Shown piece by piece: positions 12,240 to 23,721 of a stretch of 64,000 nucleotides of DNA. The notes beneath the pieces were generated by a model. The model made no database searches, had not been told where the DNA came from, and saw nothing but the letters and a program-made list of their open reading frames with translations. Every line of letters starts with the position of its first letter. Positions within the stretch are counted from its first letter, which is position 1. The stretch is from Cephalotus follicularis (lineage: Eukaryota > Streptophyta > Magnoliopsida > Oxalidales > Cephalotaceae): contig BDDD01005142.1 in the NCBI GenBank assembly GCA_001972305.1, positions 20,311 through 84,310 of the forward strand, written 5' to 3'. The translations under genes and the position numbers were made by a program.

Positions 12240-12782
12240 CTAGATAATTCATGGAAGTACCTGACACTGAGGCACCTCCAGCTTTGGACTTTAGGAATAT
12301 ACTATAATTTGTCTTCAAGTGCCTTCACTTCCCACAATAGAATGGCATCCCCTGGAACTAGATCCATCTAATCTACCTCTCCTTGAGGTTGTTCTAGTAG
12401 GAAGTAGAGGCATCACAGATGATCTTGAACCACTCTGGTCAAAATCTTCCTTTACAGTCATCGACCGAATGCCATACAATTCCTTGAGTTGTGCAAGCAT
12501 GGACCACAAGCTCTGTGAGTGCATAAACCTCATGTGCAACTGTGGCTGCATGCCAACAACTGCTTGGCTATGAGATTGATAATCATTATCCCACCACTTA
12601 GCTTTACATGCCTAGTGATGGTCGAATGCATAATTCACTAGCTCGGGGTTGTTCTCAGTCATAACATGAGAAATTCTCATGCTCGTGAGAATGTTACGCA
12701 AAAAGTGTTTCCATTCAGTGAAAATTGGATGTTCAAGCTTAGGAGTCTCAATTGTGTTTGACTTCTTTGTGCTTTCTGCCAT
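12240..12782 (-). pseudogene. Cop1 gag remnant
   Basis: A minus-strand ATG at 12782 opens MAESTKKSNTIETPKLEH, followed by a copia gag-like segment with an early stop (TAG after FDHH) and then the open stretch 12551-12315 (MLAQLKELYGIRSMTVKEDF). The LYG-containing helix is typical of copia gag (UBN2/DUF4219-like) proteins. No zinc knuckle could be recognised between here and the integrase remnant. The start was chosen because it is the first ATG in frame with this segment. Confidence 0.65.
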
Positions 12783-13601
12783 TTAAGTAATTTATAGAGT
12801 ATGTGAAAACTAGCAACTTATATGAGGAAAGAGAGAGAGAATATTAGCAGATCATTACCTTAATGTTATAACCATAATCCTTAGTCTTATGTAATTATGG
12901 ATCCTCCTACTATTCTAACCGTATCCAACACCTCCATGTGGAATTCGGGAAGCCTCTCACGTCCTAGTGGAGATCGGAATCTATCCAGCATACTATAGTC
13001 TTGACTGTCACCGTGCAAACCATAAGACTTGAATAGGTAGTTACTAGTGTCAATTTACATTAGGACCTCTTGCCCAAAAATGTAAGATACAATACAAATT
13101 CGGTCTGCTGGCCCATATTGTCCAAAACTGTCGTTGTGCAAACAATATGATCCCGGTATAATTCCTAACCCACAGTCCTCAAAGAAATGAACCTGTTTTG
13201 TTACCCACAAGGGAGCTTGTAAAAGTTTCAAAACATGGTTATTTCCTTCCAGCGCACATCGCACTGAAGTTGAATAGTAATGGTCATACGGGGGAACTCT
13301 GCTGTCACAGTGCCATCCCCAATATGTCGGCACCATTCAACGAAGGCCGTGGAAGGCCAACGACAGGACACCCAAGTGCCCCACCGCTTATGGACTCGTT
13401 ATTTACATTTGGAGGAATTTGGTCTCATGAAATTTTAAATTCAATCATAGCAGTTTTAGATAATTTTAAATATCTTCCACATGCACTTGGAATGGCTTAG
13501 CATGCTTGGACGTGTTAGGAAAAATTAAAAATAATTCATCCATCTCTTGCATCCTAAAAAAAATGGCTTCACTTGGGACTTTAACTATTATAGTGATCAC
13601 G
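12783..13601 (-). other. Cop1 leader, proximal part (non-coding)
   Basis: This lies between the Cop1 gag start and the Gyp2 insertion. It is non-coding on both strands; two roughly 100-codon open stretches (13336-13055 minus, 13198-13500 plus) match no family I know. Removing Gyp2 and Solo1 makes it continuous with 39527-39848 and 42606-43569, which ends at a PBS. I therefore read it as the 5' untranslated leader of Cop1. From 13095 on it is duplicated at 17361-17867, and I find no difference between the two copies. Confidence 0.6.
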
Positions 13602-14508
13602 TGTCACACCCCGTTTCCACATTAAGACAACATTAAAGCGGTAAGGCAATCAACACAACATAATTCAGCTCATGCGATATTACGTAAAAACAAAAACCTT
13701 CAGTAGCGGAAGCAATAACATGAAGTAAGCTGAATTTAAATATGTATCACGAATCCCATACTACATGATACCCACAAGGTTTATATAAAACCCAACATCA
13801 TTCTCGATCGCCCATAAACGGAGCGTGATAATACAATACGAAATAAAATAAACCACGTTACAATAATCCAATTAACATAGTCATTGTTCAATGATTCAGT
13901 ACATAAAATAAGAGAAATAACTCAGTCTTCTCCTTAAGTCTCCTTGCATGCTCCATATCAAATCCCACTCCGTCAATCTGTTACAGCAGGGGTTACCCTT
14001 TGTCCTCACTTGGCTAAGTGAATAAACTCATAAATGCAGTTCGAGGTATATGATAATGAGTATCATGAATGAATGCATTATGATGCAGTACAGTATATAT
14101 ATATATCGCAGGATATACATATGTAAAATATATGCATGTTCACGGTACAGGTGTAACCTCATAAGGCTACATCAACACAAGCAGTAAGTATGTCCCAAAA
14201 GGAACCAGACAAGCAAGTTGTCAAGACCGTCGCCTCCTACTGGCCCCAATGTCATGCACTCTTACTCCAATCCCCGTTTGCGAACAGTTTGGAGCAAGTC
14301 CTCCGTACAGGTTGCTTAGCACGACGGCTAAACAATCAACAGGTTATCAGCTTAGCGACCGATAATCAACAAGCACAAACACCGTACAGTACAAGTCAAG
14401 CAATAAATATAATTACTTGATCAAATATATTTGTTTAAAATATAAAACTCTGTTCTCAGGTTGTAATAATTTATAAAACTTGAAACAATACGATTTGATT
14501 GTATAACC
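13602..14508 (-). repeat. Gyp2 3' LTR, first piece (copy 1 of the duplication)
   Basis: Begins TGTCACACCCCG (reverse of the LTR 3' end) and aligns base for base with the intact LTR at 36735 to about 37655. It is cut by Tat1 at the TSD TAACC (14504-14508); the continuation is at 30954. It contains a short AT microsatellite near 14093-14105. The duplicated copy at 17868-18798 has 24 bp more in that microsatellite. Confidence 0.92.
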
Positions 14509-15461
14509 TGATGGGGGAAAAATCTGTTTATATTAAGAAGGACACGTGTCCACAGCAGACATGACTAGTTGTCCAGAGGGTATTGGGAGCTTGACAGGAG
14601 ATCGTGTCGAGGAACGCTAACATGGCAGAAGACCTCCTCGTCGGACCCAGAGCCGAGGAGTACTATTTTATGAAGAGCACATACTAAAACATCAAGGCCG
14701 AGGACTCTCCTCGGACTTAGGGTAAGAAGACCTCATTCAGGGTGCCGGGGCCGAGGACTTCCTCTACCCAAATTACCTATCAGACATGGAACAGGAGACA
14801 CACCCTCCACTACAAAGAAACTAAGGACCTCCTCCTCGGACAAATTCAAACTGGTTTCGTCCTCGGACTAATGAGGACCTGGCATCTTAAGCACACATTA
14901 CTAAGGAGCAAAGGGGGATAGCAAGAGGACCATGACCTCGGCAGCGGTATCATAATCGATTTCCTCTACAGTCCTGCAACGGAGGACCACAGCCTTATCT
15001 ACGGGATAAGGAGATTAACTCCACCTGATTTCTTGGGATCTGTACTTATCCAAATAAAGAGATAATGTCATAACCAACTACAAAAAAAGGAAACAGAGAC
15101 ATTATTGGCGGAGATCAAGGGGAATGACCGAGATCCTCGGCATTTCCCTAGGGGACAGCTACAACCTCCGAATTTCACGCTTAAACCGTTACAAAACACC
15201 ACTATAAATACAAGTTCAACAGACTGAACAAAAGTCAGCCATTTTTACATTAAATAGAACCTTCTTTACTCTGCACTTTGTCTAACTTGAGCGTCGGAGT
15301 GTCACCGGGAGAACAACATCCTGGACTTTCCACCATTTTGTTACTTTGTGCAGGGATCAGAGACCGAAGTCTTCCTCCAGGCATCCTTGACTTGCGTTTC
15401 TCTTAACAAATAAAAGTCCTCCACGTAGGATACTGTTGAGAGAAGGATTTCTGTATCAACA
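14509..15461 (+). repeat. Tat1 5' LTR, copy 1
   Basis: Nearly identical to 18799-19751 and close to the 3' LTR 29996-30948, all 953 bp. The U3 part (about 14620-14960) is rich in CCGAGGA and its complement TCCTCGG, often as close inverted pairs such as GCCGAGGACTCTCCTCGG (about 14697-14714). Confidence 0.95.
15203..15210 (+). promoter_or_regulatory. Tat1 LTR TATA box
   Basis: TATAAATA in a GC-balanced context about 250 bp before the LTR end, the expected place for the sense promoter. It is conserved at 19493-19500 and 30690-30697. Confidence 0.7.
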
Positions 15462-15463
15462 GT

Positions 15464-15480
15464 TGGCGCCGTCTGTGGGA
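15464..15480 (+). other. Tat1 primer binding site, copy 1
   Basis: TGGCGCCGTCTGTGGGA lies 2 bp after the LTR end, the PBS form common in Tat-type elements and distinct from the tRNA-iMet type used by Gyp1 and Gyp2. It is repeated at 19754-19770. Confidence 0.85.
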
Positions 15481-15506
15481 AACGCAGCAAAAAGTCATTA
15501 ACAACC

Positions 15507-17456
15507 ATGCGTCCGAGGAAGAACAATCTGGTTGGAGCCACTAGTAGCCAACAACAGGAGGCCGCAACTCCTCCACCAGAATTCGCCCAAGTGGCGGCCC
15601 AAGAACAAGCTCCCATCACAGGGGAGCAACTCAATCAGCTCCTCCAAGGGATGAAGCGTATCACATATCTTTTGGTCACCACTTTGGCCAACCAACAGCA
15701 ACAAGTCAGGCCCACTCAGCAAGCGGTCCGAGGAGTTTCTGGTCCCGAAGGACCAGAGGTGGAGGCACGGCACCCGCGAGGTGTCAGGCGAAACCCGTCG
15801 AGGGGAGATGAACTTCCCCTTAGGCGGTCAGGGGACAACAATCCCCTGGGAAGGAGGCCTGAGATCAATGCATCTCAGAGAGCCGAGTCCTCGACTGCTA
15901 GGGATCACCCCAACGATCCCAGGAGAGTGCACCCTCAGCACCAGACTATGGATGTGGATCCTCGGCAGGAGGCCAGGGGAGCAGAGGAGGCACAAGTGCG
16001 TTCCAACGCTCCGCATAGAGCTGGCACGGTCCGAGGAAGCAGAGTCAATCCCCCAGCCTCAGTGGCTGGAAGATCACATGTTTCTAGCAGAGTTAGGAAC
16101 ATAGAAGAGGTGGAGCAAGAAGTGGATAGAAGGCTTACTGACCTGGAAAGGAGGTTCCGAGGAGTGGAACAGCACAGGGGGCACCTATCCGAGGTGCGAA
16201 ATATGAACGTACAGCCCTTCACGGCCGAGATCATGGCCGAGCAAGTCCCTAGCGGGTTTCGAAACCCAAGTCTTGATAAGTACGATGGGTCCACGGACCC
16301 CATCCAGCATGTGCGCACCTACATTCAGGGCATGTGGATGCATCAGGCCTCGGATGCCATGCTTTGCCGAGGATTCCCAGTGACCCTGATTGGGGCTGCC
16401 CTGTTCTGGTATTTTACTTTGGCGAGGAATTCAGTGAAGAGCTTCAATCAGTTTACGGAACTGTTCGTGACCAAGTTCCTCAACAGCACCACGCAGAGGA
16501 GAAACTCCACCCACCTCATCAACGTGATGCAAGGCAAAGATGAGTCACTGAGAGACTACCTCACCAGGTTCAACAAGGAATCACTCACAGTGAAAGACCT
16601 GGAGCCGTCCTTTGCTCTGCCAGCCTTGAACAACGGGCTGAAGAGTAATTCGTCCTTCACCTTCTCTCTGCTGAAGAAGCCGGCCAAGGACATGGTAGAC
16701 CTGCTAAAAAGGGCAGAGAGGTATGTCAATGCAGAGGAAGAGATGGTGGCTAGGAAACAAAAGACACCCTGGTCTGGCCACCAGGAGGAGAGAAGGGAGC
16801 ATTCAAGAAATGCTCCCGAGAGGAAAGAGAAGAGGAAAGAGAGGTCAGACTTGTCTAGGGAAGACCTCAGACATAAGGTCTCCAGACGAGAGGGCACATC
16901 CAGGGGTGGGGCACCCATACCATCTTACAACACCTTTGCCCCCCTCCTGGACACACGTACCAGAATACTTGCAGTGGAGCAAGATAAAGTCCCTTTCCAG
17001 TGGCCTGAGAAGCTGAGGACCCCGGCAGAGAACAGGAATGTGGAGAAATACTGTCGATATCATCGTGATCACGGGCACGATACAGAGGAGTGTAGGAAGC
17101 TGAAAAATCAGATTGAGGACCTGATTAGAAAGGGACACCTATGCAAGTATGTGGACAGAGATGCCCCTCAAGGAAGGAGGGAAGAGAGAAGAGAAGAGGC
17201 TCCTCGGCAGCAAGAGGAGCAGCAACAGCAGCAACCCAGAGGTGTCATCCACACCATCTCTGGAGGGGTCGCATCAGGGGGCGACCACTCAAATGCAAGA
17301 AAGGCCTATGGGAGACAGTCCCTTGCTGTGCAACAAGTCCCTCACAGCAAAAGGCTCAGACAAATTCGGTCTGCTGGCCCATATTGTCCAAAACTGTCGT
17401 TGTGCAAACAATATGATCCCGGTATAATTCCTAACCCACAGTCCTCAAAGAAATGA
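15507..17456 (+). pseudogene. Tat1 gag, copy 1, truncated and fused to Cop1 leader
   Basis: A 649-codon open frame. Residues 1-618 are Tat gag: Gln- and Arg-rich N-terminus, a capsid-like domain (PSLDKYDGSTDPIQHVRTYI, about residues 255-275; FWYFTLARNSV; SLRDYLTRFNKES), a basic linker and a CxxHxxHGH...C knuckle (YCRYHRDHGHDTEEC, about residue 514). The frame then crosses the duplication junction at 17360/17361 and reads about 31 codons of Cop1 leader before TGA at 17454. The gag part has no stop, unlike the copy at 19797. Protease and pol are lacking, so this copy cannot make a polyprotein. Confidence 0.92.
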
Positions 17457-17867
17457 ACCTGTTTTGTTACCCACAAGGGAGCTTGTAAAAGTTTCAAAAC
17501 ATGGTTATTTCCTTCCAGCGCACATCGCACTGAAGTTGAATAGTAATGGTCATACGGGGGAACTCTGCTGTCACAGTGCCATCCCCAATATGTCGGCACC
17601 ATTCAACGAAGGCCGTGGAAGGCCAACGACAGGACACCCAAGTGCCCCACCGCTTATGGACTCGTTATTTACATTTGGAGGAATTTGGTCTCATGAAATT
17701 TTAAATTCAATCATAGCAGTTTTAGATAATTTTAAATATCTTCCACATGCACTTGGAATGGCTTAGCATGCTTGGACGTGTTAGGAAAAATTAAAAATAA
17801 TTCATCCATCTCTTGCATCCTAAAAAAAATGGCTTCACTTGGGACTTTAACTATTATAGTGATCACG

Positions 17868-18798
17868 TGTCACACCCCGTTTCCACATTAAGACAACATT
17901 AAAGCGGTAAGGCAATCAACACAACATAATTCAGCTCATGCGATATTACGTAAAAACAAAAACCTTCAGTAGCGGAAGCAATAACATGAAGTAAGCTGAA
18001 TTTAAATATGTATCACGAATCCCATACTACATGATACCCACAAGGTTTATATAAAACCCAACATCATTCTCGATCGCCCATAAACGGAGCGTGATAATAC
18101 AATATGAAATAAAATAAACCACGTTACAATAATCCAATTAACATAGTCATTGTTCAATGATTCAGTACATAAAATAAGAGAAATAACTCAATCTTCTCCT
18201 TAAGTCTCCTTGCGTGCTCCATATCAAATCCCACTCCGTCAATCTGTTACAGCAGGGGTTAGCCTTTGTCCTCACTTGGCTAAGTGAATAAACTCATAAA
18301 TGCAGTTCGAGGTATATGATAATGAGTATCATGAATGAATGCATTTTGATGCAGTACAGTATATATATATATATCGCAATATATATATATATATATCGCA
18401 GGATATACATATGTAAAATATATGCATGTTCACGGCACAGGTGTAACCTCATAAGGCTACATCAACACAAGCAGTAAGTATGTCCCAAAAGGAACCAGAC
18501 AAGCAAGTTGTCAAGACCGTCGCCACCTACTGGCCCCAACGTCATGCACTCTTACTCTAATCCCCGTTTGCGAACAGTTTGGAGCAAGTCCTCCGTACAG
18601 GTTGCTTAGCACGACGGCTAAACAATCAACAGGTTATCAGCACAGCGACCGATAATCAACAAGCACAAACACCGTACAGTACAAGTCAAGCAATAAATAT
18701 AATTACTTGATCAAATATATTTGTTTAAAATATAAAACTCTGTTCTCAGGTTGTAATAATTTATAAAACTTGAAACAATACGATTTGATTGTATAACC
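17868..18798 (-). repeat. Gyp2 3' LTR, first piece (copy 2 of the duplication)
   Basis: A duplicate of 13602-14508 with about ten substitutions and the longer AT run. It is preceded by the duplicated TSD TCACG (17863-17867) and ends at a duplicated TAACC (18794-18798) before the Tat1 LTR. Confidence 0.92.
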
Positions 18799-19751
18799 TG
18801 ATGGGGGAAAAATCTGTTTATATTAAGAAGGACACGTGTCCACAGCAGACATGACTAGTTGTCCAGAGGGTATTGGGAGCTTGACAGGAGATCGTGTCGA
18901 GGAACGCTAACATGGCAGAAGACCTCCTCGTCGGACCCAGAGCCGAGGAGTACTATTTTATGAAGAGCACATACTAAAACATCAAGGCCGAGGACTCTCC
19001 TCGGACTTAGGGTAAGAAGACCTCATTCAGGGTGCCGGGGCCGAGGACTTCCTCTACCCAAATTACCTATCAGACATGGAACAGGAGACACACCCTCCAC
19101 TACAAAGAAACTAAGGACCTCCTCCTCGGACAAATTCAAACTGGTTTCGTCCTCGGACTAATGAGGACCTGGCATCTTAAGCACACATTACTAAGGAGCA
19201 AAGGGGGATAGCAAGAGGACCATGACCTCGGCAGCGGTATCATAATCGATTTCCTCTACAGTCCTGCAACGGAGGACCACAGCCTTATCTACGGGATAAG
19301 GAGATTAACTCCACCTGATTTCTTGGGATCTGTACTTATCCAAATAAAGAGATAATGTCATAACCAACTACAAACAAAGGAAACAGCGACATTATTGGCG
19401 GAGATCAAGGGGAATGACCGAGATCCTCGGCATTTCCCTAGGGGACAGCTACAACCTCCGAATTTCACGCTTAAACCGTTACAAAACACCACTATAAATA
19501 CAAGTTCAACAGACTGAACAAAGGTCAGCCATTTTTACATTGAATAGAACCTTCTTTTCTCTGCACTTTGTCTAACTTGAGCGTCGGAGTGTCTCCGGGA
19601 GAACAACCTCCTGGACTTTCCACCATTTTGTTACTTTGTGCAGGGATCAGAGACCGAAGTCTTCCTCCAGGCATCCTTGACTTGCGTTTCTCTTAACAAA
19701 TAAAAGTCCTCCACGTAGGATACTGTTGAGAGAAGGATTTCTGTATCAACA
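18799..19751 (+). repeat. Tat1 5' LTR, copy 2
   Basis: A 953 bp duplicate of 14509-15461 with few differences (for example near 19372-19400 and 19525-19610). TATA at 19493-19500. This is the LTR contiguous with the remaining Tat1 coding region. Confidence 0.95.
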
Positions 19752-19796
19752 GTTGGCGCCGTCTGTGGGAAACGCAGCAAAAAGTCATTAACAACC

Positions 19797-22421
19797 ATGC
19801 CTCTGAGGAAGAACAATCTGGTTGGAGCCACTAGCAGCCAACAATAGGAGTCCGCAGCTCCTCCACCAGAAGTCGCCCAAGTGGCGGCCCAAGAACAAGC
19901 TCCCATCACAGGGGAGCAACTCAATCAGCTCCTCCAAGGGATGAAGCGTATCACATATCTTTTGGTCACCACTTTGGCCAACCAACAGCAACAAGTCAGG
20001 CCCGCTCAGCAAGCGGTCCGAGGAGTTTCTGGTCCCGAAGGACCAGAGGTGGAGGCACGGCACCCACGAGGTGTCAGGCGAAACCCGTCGAGGGGAGATG
20101 AACTTCCCCTTAGGCGGTCAGGGGACAACAATCCCCTGGGAAGGAGGCCTGAGATCAATGCATCTCAGAGAGCTGAGTCCTCGACCGCTAGGGATCACCC
20201 CAACGATCCCAAGAGAGTGCACCCTCAGCACCAGACTATGGCTGTGGATCCTCGGCAGGAGGCCAGGGGAGCAGAGGAGGCACAAGTGCGTTCCAACGCT
20301 CCGCATAGAGCTGGCACGGTCTGAGGAAGCAGAGTCAATCCCCCAGCCTAAGTGGCTGGAAGATCACATGTTTCTAGCAGAGTTAGGAACATAGAAGAGG
20401 TGGAGCAAGAAGTGGATAGAAGGCTTACTGACCTGGAGAGGAGGTTCTGAGGAGTGGAACAGCACAAGGGGCACCTATCCGAGGTGCGAAATATGAATGC
20501 ACAGCCCTTCACGGCCGAGATCATGGCCGAGCAAGTCCCTAGCGGGTTCCGAAACCCAAGTCTTGATAAGTACGATGGGTCCACGGACCCCATCCAGCAT
20601 GTGCGCACCTACATTCAGGGCATGTGGATGCATCAGGCCTCGGACGCCATGCTTTGCCGAGGATTCCCAGTCACCCTGATTGGGGCTGCCCAGTCCTGGT
20701 ATTTTACTTTGGCGAGGAATTCAGTGAAGAGCTTAAATCAGTTTACGGAACTGTTCGTGACCAAGTTCCTCAACAGCACCACGCAGAGGAGAAACTCCAC
20801 CCACCTCATCAACGTGGTGCAAGGCAAAGATGAGTCACTGAGAGACTACCTCACCAGGTTCAACAAGGAATCACTCACAGTGAAAGACCTGGAGCCGTCC
20901 TTTGCTCTGGCAGCCTTGAACAACGGGCTGAAGAGTAATTCGTCCTTCACCTTCTCTCTGCTGAAGAAGCCGGCCAAGGACATGGCAGACCTGCTAAAAA
21001 GGGCGGAGAGGTATGTCAATGCAGAGGAAGAGATGGTGGCTAGAAAACAAAAGACACCCTGGTCTGGCCACCAGGAGGAGAGAAGGGAGCATTCAAGAAA
21101 TGCTCCCGAGAGGAAAGAGAAGAGGAAAGAGAGGTCAGACTTGTCAAGGGAAGACCTCAGACATAAGGTCTCCAGACGAGAGGGCACATCCAGGGGTGGG
21201 GCACCCATACCATCTTACAACACCTTTGCCCCCCTCCTAGACACACGTACCAGAATACTTGCAGTGGAGCAAGATAAAGTCCCTTTCCAGTGGCCTGAGA
21301 AGCTGAGGACCCCGGCAGAGAACAGGAATGTGGAGAAATACTGTCAATATCATCGTGATCACGGGCACGATACAGAGGAGTGTAGGAAGCTGAAAAATCA
21401 GATTGAGGACCTGATTAGAAAGGGACACCTATGCAAGTATGTAGACAGAGATGCCCCTCAAGGAAGGAGGGAAGAGAGAAGAGAAGAGGCTCCTCGGCAG
21501 CAAGAGGAGCAGCAACAGCAGCAACCCAGAGGTGTCATCCACACCATCTTTGGAGGGGTCGCATCAGGGGTCGACCACTCAAATGCAAGAAAGGCCTATG
21601 GGAGACAGTCCCTTGATGTGCAACAAGTCCCTCACAGCAAAAGGCTCAGAACTGGTGGAGACGAGGAGGTGATAACCTTCTCGGAGGCGGACTATGAGGG
21701 AGTACGTCTTCCTCACGATGATCCAGTGGTGGTGACTCTTCTGGTGGAACTTTTTACCATGAAGAGGATCCTCATAGATAGTGGCAGCTCGGCCGATATC
21801 CTGTACAAACACGCATTTGATCAGCTGAGGATGCCGGCCGACCAACGAAAGCCCGTCAAAACCCCACTGGTTGGCTTCGCAGGTGAGACGATCCATCCTC
21901 TGGGATCTATCAACCTGTCCGTGGTTGCAGGCACGGCCCCACATCAGACTCAGGTAGAGATGACGTTCCTGGTGGTGGATACCCCAAGCCCATACAATGC
22001 TATAGTGGGGCGACCAGGTCTGAACTTTTTGGAAGCCATAGTGTCTACGAGACACTTACTCATGAAGTTCCCCACAAGGTTTGGCGTAGGAGAGGTCAGA
22101 GGAGACCAAGAGGTGGCAAGGCGATGCTATAAAACTGCCATCTCGGACAAGGGGAAGGGCAGGGTTCTCCCCATAGCGAACGTGGAGCTCAGAGGTGATG
22201 TAGAACTAGAGCGTCCACAGCCTGTTGAGGTTATCCTACAACTGCCAATAGAAGAGGGCAACACAGAGAGAGTACTCCAAGTTGGCTCACAAGACATTTT
22301 TGCATGGTCGACAGAGGAGGTCCCTGACATCAACCCAAATGTAATGGTTCACAAACTAAGCGTGGACCCAGCCAGGCCCCCGATCAGACAAAAGAAGAGG
22401 AACTTTGCCCCTGAGAGGTAG
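19797..22421 (+). pseudogene. Tat1 gag-protease, copy 2
   Basis: One frame of 875 codons from ATG 19797 to TAG 22419, with only three internal stops, at 19845 (TAG), 20322 (TGA) and 20448 (TGA). At each of these copy 1 has a sense codon (CAG, CGA, CGA), so all three are C to T changes in this copy. Domains: gag capsid-like region (about 20550-20900), basic/coiled linker, knuckle (YCQYHRDHGHDTEEC, about 21340), then an aspartic protease at about 21710-22040 with the active-site segment ILIDSGSSADILY. The TAG at 22419 also falls before a Gln-rich junction into RT. The protein would form the particle and process the polyprotein. Confidence 0.92.
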
Positions 22422-22965
22422 CAGGCAATAGCCGAGGAGGTGAGCAAGCTGTTGCAGGCAGGTTTTATCAGAGAANCGAGGAATGTACTGTTACAAGGTT
22501 ATGCCCTTTGGCTTGAAGAATGCAGGGGCCACCTACCAGCTCCTGGTGAATAAAATTTTTGAGCCTCTGATTGGGAAGAATATGGAGGTGTACATAGCCG
22601 ATATGCTCGTCAAAACCCCAGCTAGGAGCCCCCACGTAAAAGACTTGGAGGAGACGTTTGAAGTACTGAGGATGTATAATATGAAGCTCAATCCGTCCAA
22701 GTGCACGTTTGGGGTCACCTCAGGAAAGTTCCTCGGATTCATGGTCTTTAGCAGAGGCATATAGGCCAACCCAGAGAAGATCTCGGCCATTCAAAGCATG
22801 AGGCCACCTCAAACCATCAGGGATGTCCAGAGGTTAAATGGGAAGATTGCAGCCCTGAGTAGGTTTGTGTCCAAGTCAGCAGAGAAGTGCCTTCCCTTCT
22901 TTAAAATACTTAGAGATCCCAAGGGATTCTAGTGGTCCGACGATTGTCAAGCAGCCTTCGACAAG
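22422..22965 (+). pseudogene. Tat1 reverse transcriptase, internally deleted
   Basis: The frame from gag-pro continues to SKLLQAGFIRE and stops making sense at the single N (22476). It resumes one frame over with YCYKVMPFGLKNAGATYQ (from 22486). About 80 codons of the RT fingers and palm, including the first catalytic Asp region, are missing. The second catalytic box reads YIAD (about 22592-22603) where YxDD is expected, so one catalytic Asp is also gone. The thumb segment (NPSKCTFGV, KFLGFMVFSRGI) follows. In-frame TAG stops are at 22762 and 22930. Replication function is lost. Confidence 0.88.
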
Positions 22966-23718
22966 TTGAAGGAATACTTGGATTCTCCTCCCCTGATCTC
23001 AAAACCTAGGGACGGAGAAGACCTGTATTTGTACCTTGCGGCCACCTCGGGCGCAGTGAGTGCAGTGTTAGTCAAAGAAGAGGAGAAAGTTCAAAGGCCA
23101 GTGTACTACGTGAGCAAGGCTTTGAACGATGCTGAAGGAAGGTACCCAGAGGTGGAGAAGTTTGCTTATGCTTTGATCATCTCGGCCAGAAAATTGAGGC
23201 CATATTTTCAAGCCCATACAATCAAGGTTTTGACTGACAAACCACTCAAACAGGTTCTCGCCAAGCCTGACACCTCGGGCAGGCTAGTTAAGTGGTCAGT
23301 TGAGCTAGGCGAGTATGATGTGAAGTTCGAAGTCAGACCAGCAATCAAATCACAGGTACTGGCCGACTTTGTTGGAGACAATACACCTACGGAGTGTATG
23401 GAGGAGAACCCTTCCGAGAGCGAGAAGGGAATGTGGAAGTTGTCAGTGGATGGATCCTCGTGCCTCACTGGCAGTGGGGCAGGGTTAGTACTGACGAGTC
23501 CAGATGGTTGGACATTGGAGTATGCTCTGAGGTTCAAATTCAAAGCTACAAATAACGAAGCTGAGTGGGAAGCTCTGATAGCTGGACTGACAATTGCAAA
23601 GCACTTGGAGGTGCAGAGGATTGAAGTCTCGAGTGATTCTCAGCTAGTGCTTGGTTTGGAGAATGGGGATTATGAGGCCAGAGAAGACCTTATGATGAAA
23701 TACTTATCCCATTTTTAG
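22966..23718 (+). pseudogene. Tat1 RNase H and second (archaeal-like) RNase H
   Basis: In the same frame as the RT remnant. The first, Ty3-type RNase H domain runs from about 22970 to 23330 (LYLYLAATSGAVSAVLVKEE, RPVYYVSKALNDAEGRYP, LTDKPLKQVL). A linker follows, then a second RNase H from about 23430: WKLSVDGSSCLTGSGAGLVL supplies the first Asp, NNEAEWEALIAGL the Glu, and VSSDSQLVLG the next Asp. Gain of this second, archaeal-type domain is a known mark of Tat elements. The frame ends at TAG 23716 inside the domain; reading continues in frame at 23722. Confidence 0.9.
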
Positions 23719-23721
23719 GGC

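Larger units (their letters stand above)
13095..17360. repeat. large tandem duplication, copy 1 (4,266 bp)
   Basis: The unit contains 507 bp of Cop1 leader, the first 907 bp of the Gyp2 LTR, the whole Tat1 5' LTR and most of Tat1 gag. It is repeated head to tail at 17361-21650. At the junction, GGCTCAGA from gag meets CAAATTCGG from the leader with at most one base of microhomology. The copies differ by about ten substitutions over the Gyp2 LTR part and a modest number elsewhere. Confidence 0.95.
17361..21650. repeat. large tandem duplication, copy 2 (4,290 bp)
   Basis: Repeats 13095-17360 head to tail. It is 24 bp longer through an expanded AT microsatellite at about 18361-18400. At its right edge gag continues into protease and pol, so this copy is joined to the rest of Tat1 and copy 1 is the extra one. 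Its leader piece, 17361-17867, appears identical to 13095-13601. Confidence 0.95.

Noticed and set aside
13198-13500. A 100-codon open frame, identical at 17464-17766, as a conserved small protein
   Set aside because: Identity comes from the recent tandem duplication. The stretch lies in the Cop1 leader and an overlapping minus-strand frame of similar length is equally open, so there is no evidence of selection.
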